NCBI RefSeq assembly: GCF_009754905.2
Contig: NZ_CP066775.1
Location: 930,001-994,000, forward strand
Length of the DNA: 64,000 nt
Source: Mucilaginibacter ginkgonis
Lineage (GTDB): Bacteria; Bacteroidota; Bacteroidia; Sphingobacteriales; Sphingobacteriaceae
Direction: 5' to 3'
Each line of letters starts with the position of its first letter. The stretch's first letter is position 1. Positions 17,413 to 25,451 of the stretch are shown here, in pieces. The position numbers were made by a program, and so were the translations under genes. Under the pieces are notes generated by a model. The model searched no databases. It saw only the letters and a program-made list of their open reading frames with translations, and was not told where the DNA came from.

Positions 17413-17504
17413 TGTCATTGCGAGCCGCAAAACGCGGCGCGGCAATCCTAGCATATCCGGATGCAATTACCGTCCTCTAGACTGCTTCGTTTGTCGCAAT
17501 GACA
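17413..17504. repeat. diverged REP-like inverted repeat, TGTCATTGCGAG family
   Basis: The outer sequence TGTCATTGCGAG and its complement TCGCAATGACA at the far end are kept. The inner part of the left arm has been replaced by CCGCAAAACGCGGCGCGG. It lies between two barrel genes of the locus. Confidence 0.7.
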
Positions 17505-17541
17505 ATGCAAATTTTAAGAAGTAAAACCAATTATAGTACCT

Positions 17542-18408
17542 ATGACTACAAGAAGACAGTTTTTAAGCAACGCCGGGTTATTGACAGCAGGCGCGTTCTT
17601 AGCCCCGCACATGGCATCGGCAAAGATCAACGCGAAAGCAGGTATACAACTTTACACCCTGCGTGAGCAATTACCAAAAGATCCGAAAGGCGTTATCGCG
17701 AAAGTAGCGCAAGCGGGCTACAAAGAGGTGGAAACCTTCGGCTACTCAAAGGCAAACGGTTTCTGGGGTTTAAGCGCGTCAGAATTTAGCCAGACATTAA
17801 AGGCTAATGGCTTGACCACCTGCAGCGGCCACTATGGTACAGGCGTAGAGACCGGTAACATGGCTATGCTTGATGAGTGTATTGAAGCCGCAAAGGTAAC
17901 CGGTCAGGAATACGTGATCATTCCATACCTGGGCGACCAATACCGTAAAACCGCGTCTGACATTAAATCATTTGTAGAAAAGGTAAACAAAGCTGCTGAA
18001 CACGCGAAAAACGCGGGCGTAAAATTGGGATACCATAACCACAATTTCGAGTTTACCAATGTTGGCGGTACTACGCTTGCAGACGAATTGTTAAAGGGTA
18101 CCAGCAAAGCAAATTTTAGCTTTGAGATGGACATTTATTGGGTTGTACGCAGCGGACAAGACCCTATCCAGTGGATCAAAAAATATCCGGGCCGTTTCCA
18201 GTTGGTACATGTTAAGGACATGGACAAAGGCCAGCCGGAATTGAATACCGAGATTGGCAAAGGCAGCATAGATTTTAAAAAGATTGTTGCAGAGGCCAAA
18301 TTGGCCGGCATACAGCATTACGTTGTTGAGCAGGAGAACTTCAAAATAGACCCTTACATTAGCATCACAGAAAGCGCTAAGTATATAAAGAATACCCTGT
18401 TCGCTTAA
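17542..18408 (+). CDS. Tat-exported sugar phosphate isomerase/epimerase-like TIM-barrel protein, second copy
   Basis: This 288-residue protein begins MTTRRQFLSNAGLL, a Tat-like signal with cleavage near MASA (about 27). Likely active-site segments are YHNHNFEF, FEMDIYWV, LVHVKDMD and VVEQENF. It matches the 5382 protein in motif order and spacing, so the two are paralogues, but it is clearly diverged. It is followed 12 bases later by the DUF1080 hydrolase gene, which suggests that isomerase and hydrolase act in sequence on one periplasmic intermediate. The reaction is not known. Confidence 0.85.
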   Translation: MTTRRQFLSNAGLLTAGAFLAPHMASAKINAKAGIQLYTLREQLPKDPKGVIAKVAQAGYKEVETFGYSKANGFWGLSASEFSQTLKANGLTTCSGHYGTGVETGNMAMLDECIEAAKVTGQEYVIIPYLGDQYRKTASDIKSFVEKVNKAAEHAKNAGVKLGYHNHNFEFTNVGGTTLADELLKGTSKANFSFEMDIYWVVRSGQDPIQWIKKYPGRFQLVHVKDMDKGQPELNTEIGKGSIDFKKIVAEAKLAGIQHYVVEQENFKIDPYISITESAKYIKNTLFA

Positions 18409-18420
18409 TTATAACAGATT

Positions 18421-19233
18421 ATGAAAAAGATAAAATTTGTTTTCACTGCACTATTGGCCGGCGGCCTTTATATGGCACAAGCGCAAACAACCGCTAAGCA
18501 CGAGGATACCGAAGTGTATGAACCGGTACCGAAGGTGGTAACACCGGGTAAATTGATGTCAGAGGGTGCTCCTTCCGACGCTATCGTATTATTTGATGGT
18601 AAGAACCTTGACCAATGGGTTAAAGTTATTGACGGTAGCCCCGCCACCTGGACCGTTAAGGACGGGTTATTGACCGTTGATAAGACAGGTGGCAACATAG
18701 AAACAAAGCAGAAGTTCACTAACTACCAGCTGCATATAGAGTGGCGTGTACCGGCTAATATTACCGGCAGCGGTCAGCTTCGCGGTAACAGTGGGATCTT
18801 CCTGGCTTCTTTAGGCAAGGGCGATCTTGGTTACGAGCTTCAAGTACTTGATTCTTATAACAACCCTACCTACTCTAACGGTATGGCGGGCAGTATTTAC
18901 AAACAGTTTATTCCGCTGGCAAACGCGGCACGTAAACCCGGCGAATGGCAAACTTATGATGTGGTTTGGACAGCGCCAACTTTTTCTGCCGATGGCAAAA
19001 TGGCTACCCCTGCGCGTGTGACTGTTTTATTTAATGGTGTACTGGTAGAAAATAATGTGGAGCTATTAGGCCCAACGCAATACGTTGGCAAGCCATCCTA
19101 CACCACCGCACATGGTGCCGCGCCTATAAAATTGCAGGCACACGGTGATAAGAGCGAACCCATCAGCTTCCGTAACATCTGGGTGCGTGAAGTGTCTTTG
19201 CAAACACCAACTGTAGAAGCTAAAAAGATGTAA
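18421..19233 (+). CDS. secreted DUF1080 protein, 3-keto-disaccharide hydrolase family
   Basis: The 270-residue protein has a normal signal peptide (KKIKFVFTALLAGGLYMAQAQ) and a DUF1080 concanavalin-like domain. Family landmarks are IVLFDGKNLDQW (about 55-66), GNSGIFL, YELQVLDSYNNPTYSNG, PGEWQTYDVVW and the final IKLQAHGDKSEPISFRNIWV. Characterised members cleave 3-keto-glycosides or 3-keto-disaccharides. It is the strongest clue that the oxidoreductases upstream make 3-keto sugars. It is the last gene of the locus, ends at a strong terminator, and is followed by an IS element. Confidence 0.9.
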   Translation: MKKIKFVFTALLAGGLYMAQAQTTAKHEDTEVYEPVPKVVTPGKLMSEGAPSDAIVLFDGKNLDQWVKVIDGSPATWTVKDGLLTVDKTGGNIETKQKFTNYQLHIEWRVPANITGSGQLRGNSGIFLASLGKGDLGYELQVLDSYNNPTYSNGMAGSIYKQFIPLANAARKPGEWQTYDVVWTAPTFSADGKMATPARVTVLFNGVLVENNVELLGPTQYVGKPSYTTAHGAAPIKLQAHGDKSEPISFRNIWVREVSLQTPTVEAKKM

Positions 19234-19245
19234 TCGATCTCCTTC

Positions 19246-19287
19246 CCGTCATTGCGGGGGATCTCCTACTGAGCAGGTTCCCAATTG
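19246..19287. repeat. decayed REP remnant
   Basis: CCGTCATTGCGGGGGATCTC followed by CCCAATTGCTTATCGCATG keeps the outline of the TGTCATTGCGAG family but no longer forms good arms. Confidence 0.45.
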
Positions 19288-19301
19288 CTTATCGCATGCA
19301 T

Positions 19302-19338
19302 AAAAAAAAGCGGCGTACAATAGTGCGCCGCTTTTTTT
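19302..19338. terminator. strong intrinsic terminator after the DUF1080 gene
   Basis: Eight A precede a 9-bp stem (GCGGCGTAC with GTGCGCCGC, one G-T pair, loop AATA), and seven T follow. It works on paper in both directions and marks the right end of the sugar-oxidation locus. Confidence 0.9.
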
Positions 19339-19428
19339 ATGAACGTGGTATTCAAAGCATTTCACGGAACCGAAACTTTAAGCAGTGACTTGTCCTGAAA
19401 TAAGTTTACAGAAAAGTAGAGGAACAAG

Positions 19429-19737
19429 ATGGACAAATGGAAAGCGGAGCGTATCATACATGAGCGTGAGATCATGGGTAAGAGTTTGCGTACCTTAGCA
19501 AAAAAGTACGGCGTATCACCCACAACTATTTCCCGCATAGTGAACAAGGACAAGTTAAACGAAAAGGCATTGAGAAGTTCGAAGAAGACAGTTCTTCCCG
19601 ATGATGTGTCTTTATTGAAAGCGATGTTACGGACAGAGCAGCTAAAGAATGAGCTGCTGAATAACATCATAGATATAGCAGATAAGGAGCTGGGTACCAA
19701 CATCAGAAAAAAGTCTGGCACCAGGCAGTCGGAGTAA
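19429..19737 (+). CDS. IS3-family OrfA, helix-turn-helix DNA-binding protein
   Basis: This 102-residue protein has a helix-turn-helix of the Hin/IS30/homeodomain-like type (SLRTLAKKYGVSPTTISRIV, about 20-39) followed by a likely coiled-coil segment (LLKAMLRTEQLKNELLNNII), as in IS3 OrfA proteins that bind the ends of the element. Near the end of the frame lies A AAA AAG (19707-19713), in the correct phase for -1 slippage. The frame then stops two bases before the orfB ATG. OrfA alone normally represses transposition, while the fused OrfAB is the transposase; that is family knowledge. Confidence 0.88.
   Translation: MDKWKAERIIHEREIMGKSLRTLAKKYGVSPTTISRIVNKDKLNEKALRSSKKTVLPDDVSLLKAMLRTEQLKNELLNNIIDIADKELGTNIRKKSGTRQSE
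19707..19713 (+). promoter_or_regulatory. programmed -1 frameshift heptamer (A AAA AAG)
   Basis: The heptamer is in the OrfA reading phase A_AAA_AAG. The -1 frame stays open through it into orfB (KKVWHQAVGVSMQKR), so slippage gives an OrfAB fusion. A stem GCAGCC-GCG-GGCTGC (19750-19764) lies 36 bases downstream and may stimulate it. Confidence 0.75.
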
Positions 19738-19739
19738 GC

Positions 19740-20612
19740 ATGCAAAAACGCAGCCGCGGGCTGCGCGAGTTATGCAGACTGCTTGGTTACAGTTCACAAG
19801 CCTATTACCAGCATCACCGGTCCACAGAAATGCGGACTTTTAAACAAGAAGAAATCATTCAGCAAGTAATGGCACACCGTCGCCGCCAGCCGCGGCTGGG
19901 TGCAAGGAAACTGCTTGAACTGATACGGCCCGGCATAGGGCGGGATGCATTCTTTGAGCTTTTGAGAGAAAACGGCTTGCTGGTGCGCAGGAAAATATAC
20001 CGTACGCGTACCACCTTTTCCTGCCACCGCTTTAAGAAATACCCCGACCTGACGGGCGGCCTGGTGCCTGCAGCGCCGGGGCGGCTGTGGGTGAGCGATA
20101 TCACTTACATCCGCGTGGGGCAGGGCTTTGCTTACCTGAGCCTGGTCACGGATGCTTACAGCCGAAAGATCATTGGCTTCTGTCTGAGCCATGATCTTTC
20201 TACCGGCAGCTGCCTTACAGCACTTGAAATGGCCTTATCACAAAAGCAACCCGACACCCCGCTGATCCATCATTCGGATCGCGGCACGCAATATTGCAGC
20301 GGTACCTATACAGCACTTTTGATCAAAGAAGGCATTGGTATCAGTATGACCCAAAGCGGGAACCCGCGTGATAATGCCATTGCAGAACGTGTAAACGGTA
20401 TACTTAAACTTGAACTGTTAAATGAGGCTTACAAAAACCTGAGCGGTGCAACACGTGCGGTACGCAGCGCTATAAATACTTACAACAACTTAAGGCCGCA
20501 CAGCAGTATAGATATGATGACACCACAGGCAGCACACCGGGAATCCGGACCCCTCAGGCGGCGATGGCGAAACTATTATCCCAATCATCAACAAATAACA
20601 GAGCAAGTGTAA
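19740..20612 (+). CDS. IS3-family OrfB, DDE transposase catalytic domain
   Basis: The 290-residue protein has an N-terminal HTH_21-like segment (VMAHRRRQPRLGARKLLELI), then an rve/integrase core with the DDE triad: Asp in WVSDITY (about residue 120), Asp in HHSDRGTQY (about 180) and Glu in NAIAERVNGILKLE (about 216). The C-terminus has the usual INTYNNLRPHSSIDMMTPQ. It has an ATG start of its own but is in the -1 frame of orfA, so most active product is expected as a fusion made by frameshifting. No disruption is seen. Confidence 0.92.
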   Translation: MQKRSRGLRELCRLLGYSSQAYYQHHRSTEMRTFKQEEIIQQVMAHRRRQPRLGARKLLELIRPGIGRDAFFELLRENGLLVRRKIYRTRTTFSCHRFKKYPDLTGGLVPAAPGRLWVSDITYIRVGQGFAYLSLVTDAYSRKIIGFCLSHDLSTGSCLTALEMALSQKQPDTPLIHHSDRGTQYCSGTYTALLIKEGIGISMTQSGNPRDNAIAERVNGILKLELLNEAYKNLSGATRAVRSAINTYNNLRPHSSIDMMTPQAAHRESGPLRRRWRNYYPNHQQITEQV

Positions 20613-20695
20613 ACCCCTTTAAGGACTAAAATAAAAAGTGTAAATTCAATTCAGTATTAACAATTAAAAGTGTCAACTTTTTTTAGGACAGGTCA

Positions 20696-20936
20696 CAGAC
20701 TTCAAGGCTAAAAACGCTTGATGCCTGAAACACTTTTATGACTTAAAAGTCACTTTTCGCTGAAACACTGACATAGTAGTGCTTGTAAATAAAGGCTGTA
20801 ACAGACTGATAGAGAGCCAAGAGCAGGATTGTGTCACATACTTAAAAGAATAGAACGACTATTTCAAGTGTTTCAGATGAAACAGTGAAACACCCCTTTG
20901 CTAAATTTAAGACGCACGAATTGCGCCGCCACTTCA
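20696..20936. other. non-coding gap with repeated TGAAACAC motifs
   Basis: No gene is present. TGAAACAC or its complement GTGTTTCA appears at 20726-20733, 20761-20768, 20868-20875 and 20886-20893. The last two form a stem (loop of 10), which competes with an inner stem GTTTC-AGAT-GAAAC (20870-20883). A palindrome GACTTAAAAGTC lies at 20740-20751. This may be an operator array or decayed element; nothing identifies it. Confidence 0.4.
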
Positions 20937-22259
20937 TTAAGAATTATCCGCTTTTGGTTCTTTGGCTTCTTGGTCAACTTCCTGCGTTTCACGAACGTAG
21001 CTTGTCAGGATCAACCTGCTGCCGCCATTGTTGCTGATGTAGTTAAATATCCAATTCAGGAATACAGATACCTTGTTTCTGAATCCCAGCAAGAAGGCGA
21101 TGTGCACAAACCACCAGATCATCCAAGCTATGAAACCTTGTGTATGTATCTTCCAGATATCGGCAACGGCCTTATTACGGCCAATGGTCGCCAACGAGCC
21201 TTTGTCGAAGTATTTGAATGAGTTAGTAGGTTTGCTGTCGATAATGTTCCTTATCGTCTTAGCAACGTGCTTACCCATTTGTATGGCCACCTGTGCAACA
21301 CCCGGGTGCCCTTTAGGATACTCGGTAGTGATCATAGACGCCACGTCGCCGATGGCGTAAACATTTGTCGTGCCGTTTACCAGGCAAGTTTCGTCAACCT
21401 TTATTTTGTTGCCGCGTTCTATTATATCCTTTGAAATACCATCGGGGATAACGCCCATTACACCGGCACTCCATATCACATTCTTGGTTGCTATTTCCTG
21501 GCCGCCCTCAAACTTGATAACGTTGCCGTCGTAACTGTTCACTTTAACGCCCAGCAGCACCTCTACGCCCATGTCTTTCAGGAAACGCTCGGCACCCTTT
21601 GAACTGCTTTCAGAAAACGGCCCCAAAACCTTTGGCAGAAAGTCGACCAGGTAGACATGCATTTCCTCTTTTTTCAATTCGGGGTAATCTTTGCATAGCA
21701 CATGGTTTTTTAACTCGGCCAATGCACCAGCTAATTCCACACCGGTAGGGCCGGCTCCAACAAGCACGAAATTCAGATATGGAGCACGGTCTTCAGCAGT
21801 TTTTGCACGGGTAGCTTCCTCAATGTTTTGCAGTAATAGATAACGCAGGTTAAGTGCTTCGGGTATGCTTTTCATCGGCATGGCATAATGCTCTATCTCC
21901 TTATTGCCAAAGAAGTTGGTGGTAGAGCCCGTGGCTATAACTAAATAGTCGTAATCAAAATCGCCAATGTTGGTGCTCACCTTATTTTGGGTAGTGTCGA
22001 TATTGTTCACTTCGGCAATGCGGAAGGTAAAATTCTTTTGCCCGTCGAAGTTCTTTCGCAGCGAAAACGCTATAGCCTCAGCTTCGAGGCTACCGGTAGC
22101 TACCTGGTATAAAAGCGGCTGAAATACGTGATAGTTGTGCTTATCCAGCATCAGCACCTCTACGGGCGCATTAGCCAGTCCCATTGCTACCTGCATGCCG
22201 CCGAAGCCGCCGCCAATGATTAATACACGTGGAAATTTAGATTGATCTGTGAGGGCCAT
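20937..22259 (-). CDS. ndh: type II NADH dehydrogenase (NDH-2)
   Basis: This 440-residue FAD enzyme oxidises NADH and reduces quinone without pumping protons, at the inner face of the cytoplasmic membrane. The first Rossmann motif IIGGGFGGMQ is at about 14-23 and the NADH-binding motif VLVGAGPTGVELAGAL at about 168-183. There is also the conserved NVYAIGDVA segment. The C-terminal part has a hydrophobic/amphipathic anchor (FIAWMIWWFVHIAFLLGF) typical of NDH-2. It follows secDF on the - strand but is separated from it by the secDF terminator, so it has its own promoter. Confidence 0.93.
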   Translation of the reverse strand: MALTDQSKFPRVLIIGGGFGGMQVAMGLANAPVEVLMLDKHNYHVFQPLLYQVATGSLEAEAIAFSLRKNFDGQKNFTFRIAEVNNIDTTQNKVSTNIGDFDYDYLVIATGSTTNFFGNKEIEHYAMPMKSIPEALNLRYLLLQNIEEATRAKTAEDRAPYLNFVLVGAGPTGVELAGALAELKNHVLCKDYPELKKEEMHVYLVDFLPKVLGPFSESSSKGAERFLKDMGVEVLLGVKVNSYDGNVIKFEGGQEIATKNVIWSAGVMGVIPDGISKDIIERGNKIKVDETCLVNGTTNVYAIGDVASMITTEYPKGHPGVAQVAIQMGKHVAKTIRNIIDSKPTNSFKYFDKGSLATIGRNKAVADIWKIHTQGFIAWMIWWFVHIAFLLGFRNKVSVFLNWIFNYISNNGGSRLILTSYVRETQEVDQEAKEPKADNS

Positions 22260-22288
22260 ACGTTACAGTTTATCTGCTTATGCTATAA

Positions 22289-22320
22289 CAAAAAAAGCCC
22301 CGAATGTTCTTCGGGGCTTT
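22289..22320 (-). terminator. intrinsic terminator of secDF
   Basis: On the - strand, AAAGCCCCGAA pairs with TTCGGGGCTTT (11 bp, 5-base loop) and the stem runs into seven T. Confidence 0.9.
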
Positions 22321-22343
22321 GATTATTATGAATTTGATAATCT

Positions 22344-25337
22344 TTATTTCAAGTCTTTTTTGCCGAAGTCGACAATTACCGGGGTAGCTACGCAAATAGA
22401 TGAGTACGTACCGAAGCACACACCGATCAGCAATGCGAATGAGAAGCCGCGGATAACGTCACCACCAAAGATGAACAACACGATCAACACAAATATCACC
22501 GTCAATGCTGTGATAATGGTACGGCTTAACGTGCTGTTAATAGCGCGGTTGATAACCACTTTAGTGTCTTCGTTTTTGCCAACGTTTTGGTTCAGGAACT
22601 CACGGATACGGTCGAATACAACAACGGTATCATTAATGGAGTAACCAATTACTGTCAGGATAGCCGCGATAAAGTTTTGGTCGATATCAAGTGCAAATGG
22701 TAGGTAGCCATTGAAAAGTGAGAAGAATGACAATACCAATAATGCATCGTGCGCGGTAGCGATCATCGCACCCAAGCTAAACTGCCATCTGCGGAAACGA
22801 ATCAGAATATAAACCGAAATTACCGCGATAGCGAACAATACCGTCCAGATAGCGGATGTTTTAATACTTTCCGCAATTGTGGGGCCTACCTTTTGTTGGC
22901 TTGGTATGGTAAAGTTAGGATTTACCTTGCTTAAACTCTGACGTAAAGTTTGTTCAACCTTATTATCAGTAGCGGTAGAGTTGTCATCTATCAGATAATC
23001 TGTAGTAATGTTTACCTGCTGATTGTTATTTACGTAAGTTTTAACAATGGCTTTACCCTCGCCGAAAGTAGCGGTCAGGTTTTTACGCACGTCTTCTACA
23101 TTCACATCCTTATCAAACCTAACCACATACGTGCGGCCTCCGCGGAAATCTACACCGTAGCTAAAGCCGCGGGTAAACATAGAGATGATACCTGCTAAAA
23201 TGAATATACCCGAGAAAGCGTAGAACTTAAACCTGTTTTTAACGAAGGCGTAGTTCGCATTTTTAAAGGTATGCGCGCTCCACGGGTTAGAAAATTTAAT
23301 ATCCCAGCCTTTATCAAGCATCCACTCGAAAATTAGGCGGGAGATCAGCAATGAACAGAACAATGAAGTTACGATACCGATCATCAACGTGGTAGCGAAA
23401 CCTTGTACAGGACCTGTACCGAAGATGAACAGGATCAAACCGGTTAAGAACGTACTGATGTTCGAGTCGAGGATAGACGACAAGGCATGTTTAAAGCCGT
23501 CTGCAATGCTGATGCGTAAAGATTTGCCCAGAGCCATCTCCTCACGTACACGTTCGTAAATCAACACGTTAGCATCTACAGATATACCCAGGATCAGCAC
23601 GATACCCGCAACGCCCGGAAGTGTCAACACAGCACCAATGTTGGTCAACACCCCCATCAGGAAGAAAACGTTGATAAACACGGCAACAACCGCTACCGTA
23701 CCTGCGCGGTTGTAGTATGCGATGGTGAATACCAATACTACCACTAAACCGATCAATGATGACATTAAGCCATCGTTAATAGCTTCCTGGCCTAATGTAG
23801 GGCCAACTACATCTTCTGCCACGATGCGGGCAGGAGCAGGCAAACGGCCTGCTTTAAGAATGTTTGCTAAGTCTTTTGTTTCTTCTTGTGAAAAGTTACC
23901 CGAGATAGATGAACGGCCGCCGCTGATCTCGTTGCTTACGCGCGGAGCGGAAACGACGTTATCATCAAGGACGATAGCGATTGAGCGGTTGTCATTCTCG
24001 TTAGTTGGGCTGCCGGCCGCCGCTGCTGTAACCTCGCGCCATTTCTCTGCACCTTCAGAGTTCATGTCCATGGTCACTTCATAACCACCCTGAGCCTGGT
24101 TAATGTCAGAGTTAGCGTCAGTGATTACCTCACCAGAAAGAACAGGACCGTTGTTGATGCCAGATAATTTGATAGCGTATAATTCAAATATCGATTTACC
24201 CTGTGTGTTTTTATTTGCTTTGGCAGACCATAAGAAACGCAGATTTTGCGGAATAATGGCTTTAACCTCTGGCATGCGCAGGTAAGCGTCAACCTTGGCG
24301 GTATCTATTACTTGTGAGTAACCAACTACAGGGCCCGGGCCATATTGCTGCTGACCGTTAGCATTAGGGAATATTGCAGGGTTAAGAACAGCAAAGAACG
24401 GGTTTTGAGCCAGCGCGTTTGTTTTATCTGTACTGGTATCTTTAGCTGTGCTTTTTTGAACTTTGTTTAAAAGAGAACCCAGTTTAGAAGAGTCTTTCTT
24501 AGCCGGTGCGGCAGCAGCCACTTTAGCTTTAGCAGTATCTGCTTTAACCGTATCCTTTTTAGTCGATTTGCTTTTCGCTGCTACAAGGCTGTTGATATTT
24601 GCCAGAAGAGGGGCAACTTCGGCATTCTCACCGGTTTCGTAGAACTCAAGTTTCGCAGAACCTTGCAACAGTTTACGCACGCGGTCTTTTTCTGTAACGC
24701 CCGGTAGTTCAACCAAAATGCGGTTGGTGCCCGATTGTAATTGAATGTTCGGACCGGTTACACCAAATTTGTCTATACGTGTAGTTAAAATGTGGAATGA
24801 CTGCTGAACAGCTGCATTGGCCTGGTCTTTCAAAAAGCTTTCAACTTCTGCGTTAGAAGAATTGAACTTGATTTTTTCCTGGTTTTCTTTTGTCGCGAAT
24901 ATTGGCGCCAATTTACCCTCAGGAGCAATTTGCTTGTATTGGTTCATGAACAGGGTAATGTAGTTACCCGGGTCTGTATGCGAAAGTATCTCTGTTTTAG
25001 AAAGCGCCTGGTTAAAAGCAGGGTCGGGGTTATTGTCAGACAAAGTTTTGATCAACTCGCCCAAAGAAATTTGCATGGTAACGTTCATACCACCTTTAAG
25101 GTCCAGACCTAAGGCCAGCTCGCGGTCTTTACAATATTGGTAGGTATGTTTAAGTAACGGGTATACAGGCTGGGTAGATATCGAGTCTAAATATCTCTTT
25201 TCTTTTTCTGCATTTCCTTTGGCATAAACTTTAGCGTCGTTTTCTACTTTGCGGGTTACCCAAGTAAACGAAAGCTGGTATAAACAAACAATTGCCAACA
25301 AAATGGCGAAAAACTTTACAACCCCTTTACCTTGCAT
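22344..25337 (-). CDS. secDF: fused protein translocase subunit SecDF
   Basis: This 997-residue fusion of SecD and SecF uses the proton-motive force to help Sec-dependent export through SecYEG. The SecD half has TM1 (KFFAILLAIVCLYQLSF), the P1 start LGLDLKGGMNV and a long periplasmic domain with an Ala/Lys/Ser/Thr-rich insert (about residues 255-305). The SecD membrane block follows (GVAGIVLILGISVDANVLIYERVREE). The SecF half starts at about 690 (FSGIFILAGIISM, GVDFRGGRTYVVRF) and ends with its own membrane block (YSINDTVVVFDRIRE). Fusion of the two is normal in Bacteroidota. A good -7 box lies upstream (25389-25396). Confidence 0.95.
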   Translation of the reverse strand: MQGKGVVKFFAILLAIVCLYQLSFTWVTRKVENDAKVYAKGNAEKEKRYLDSISTQPVYPLLKHTYQYCKDRELALGLDLKGGMNVTMQISLGELIKTLSDNNPDPAFNQALSKTEILSHTDPGNYITLFMNQYKQIAPEGKLAPIFATKENQEKIKFNSSNAEVESFLKDQANAAVQQSFHILTTRIDKFGVTGPNIQLQSGTNRILVELPGVTEKDRVRKLLQGSAKLEFYETGENAEVAPLLANINSLVAAKSKSTKKDTVKADTAKAKVAAAAPAKKDSSKLGSLLNKVQKSTAKDTSTDKTNALAQNPFFAVLNPAIFPNANGQQQYGPGPVVGYSQVIDTAKVDAYLRMPEVKAIIPQNLRFLWSAKANKNTQGKSIFELYAIKLSGINNGPVLSGEVITDANSDINQAQGGYEVTMDMNSEGAEKWREVTAAAAGSPTNENDNRSIAIVLDDNVVSAPRVSNEISGGRSSISGNFSQEETKDLANILKAGRLPAPARIVAEDVVGPTLGQEAINDGLMSSLIGLVVVLVFTIAYYNRAGTVAVVAVFINVFFLMGVLTNIGAVLTLPGVAGIVLILGISVDANVLIYERVREEMALGKSLRISIADGFKHALSSILDSNISTFLTGLILFIFGTGPVQGFATTLMIGIVTSLFCSLLISRLIFEWMLDKGWDIKFSNPWSAHTFKNANYAFVKNRFKFYAFSGIFILAGIISMFTRGFSYGVDFRGGRTYVVRFDKDVNVEDVRKNLTATFGEGKAIVKTYVNNNQQVNITTDYLIDDNSTATDNKVEQTLRQSLSKVNPNFTIPSQQKVGPTIAESIKTSAIWTVLFAIAVISVYILIRFRRWQFSLGAMIATAHDALLVLSFFSLFNGYLPFALDIDQNFIAAILTVIGYSINDTVVVFDRIREFLNQNVGKNEDTKVVINRAINSTLSRTIITALTVIFVLIVLFIFGGDVIRGFSFALLIGVCFGTYSSICVATPVIVDFGKKDLK

Positions 25338-25388
25338 TTTCTCTTAAATATGTAATTATTCGGTTTATTGCTATTTTAAACAAGTCGG

Positions 25389-25396
25389 CAAATCTA
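25389..25396 (-). promoter_or_regulatory. predicted -7 promoter box for secDF
   Basis: TAGATTTG on the - strand matches the Bacteroidota consensus TAnnTTTG. It gives a leader of about 45 bases. No clear -33 TTG is seen. Confidence 0.4.
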
Positions 25397-25451
25397 ACAA
25401 ATTTTTGCTAGCCCGTAATTTAAAATTGAAACAAAAAATAGGGTGTTACTG

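Larger units (their letters stand above)
19386..20695 (+). mobile_element. intact IS3-family insertion sequence (1310 bp)
   Basis: Terminal inverted repeats of 25 bases match at 21 positions: left TGACTTGTCCTGAAATAAGT.. (19386-19410), right end (20671-20695) reading TGACCTGTCCTAAAAAAAGT.. on the other strand. Both ends are flanked by CAG (19383-19385 and 20696-20698), a 3-bp target duplication typical of IS3-family transposition. It carries orfA and orfB with intact DDE residues and a frameshift signal, so it looks functional. It inserted between the locus terminator and the ndh 3' region. Confidence 0.93.

Noticed and set aside
13439-17504. Possible CRISPR array from repeated TGTCATTGCGAG units
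   Set aside because: Copies are far apart, occur as inverted pairs and have no regular spacers; there are no cas genes. They are REP elements.
19362-19745. 127-codon antisense frame over the IS orfA
   Set aside because: It is a mirror of orfA, crosses the IS boundary, and has no protein-like features.
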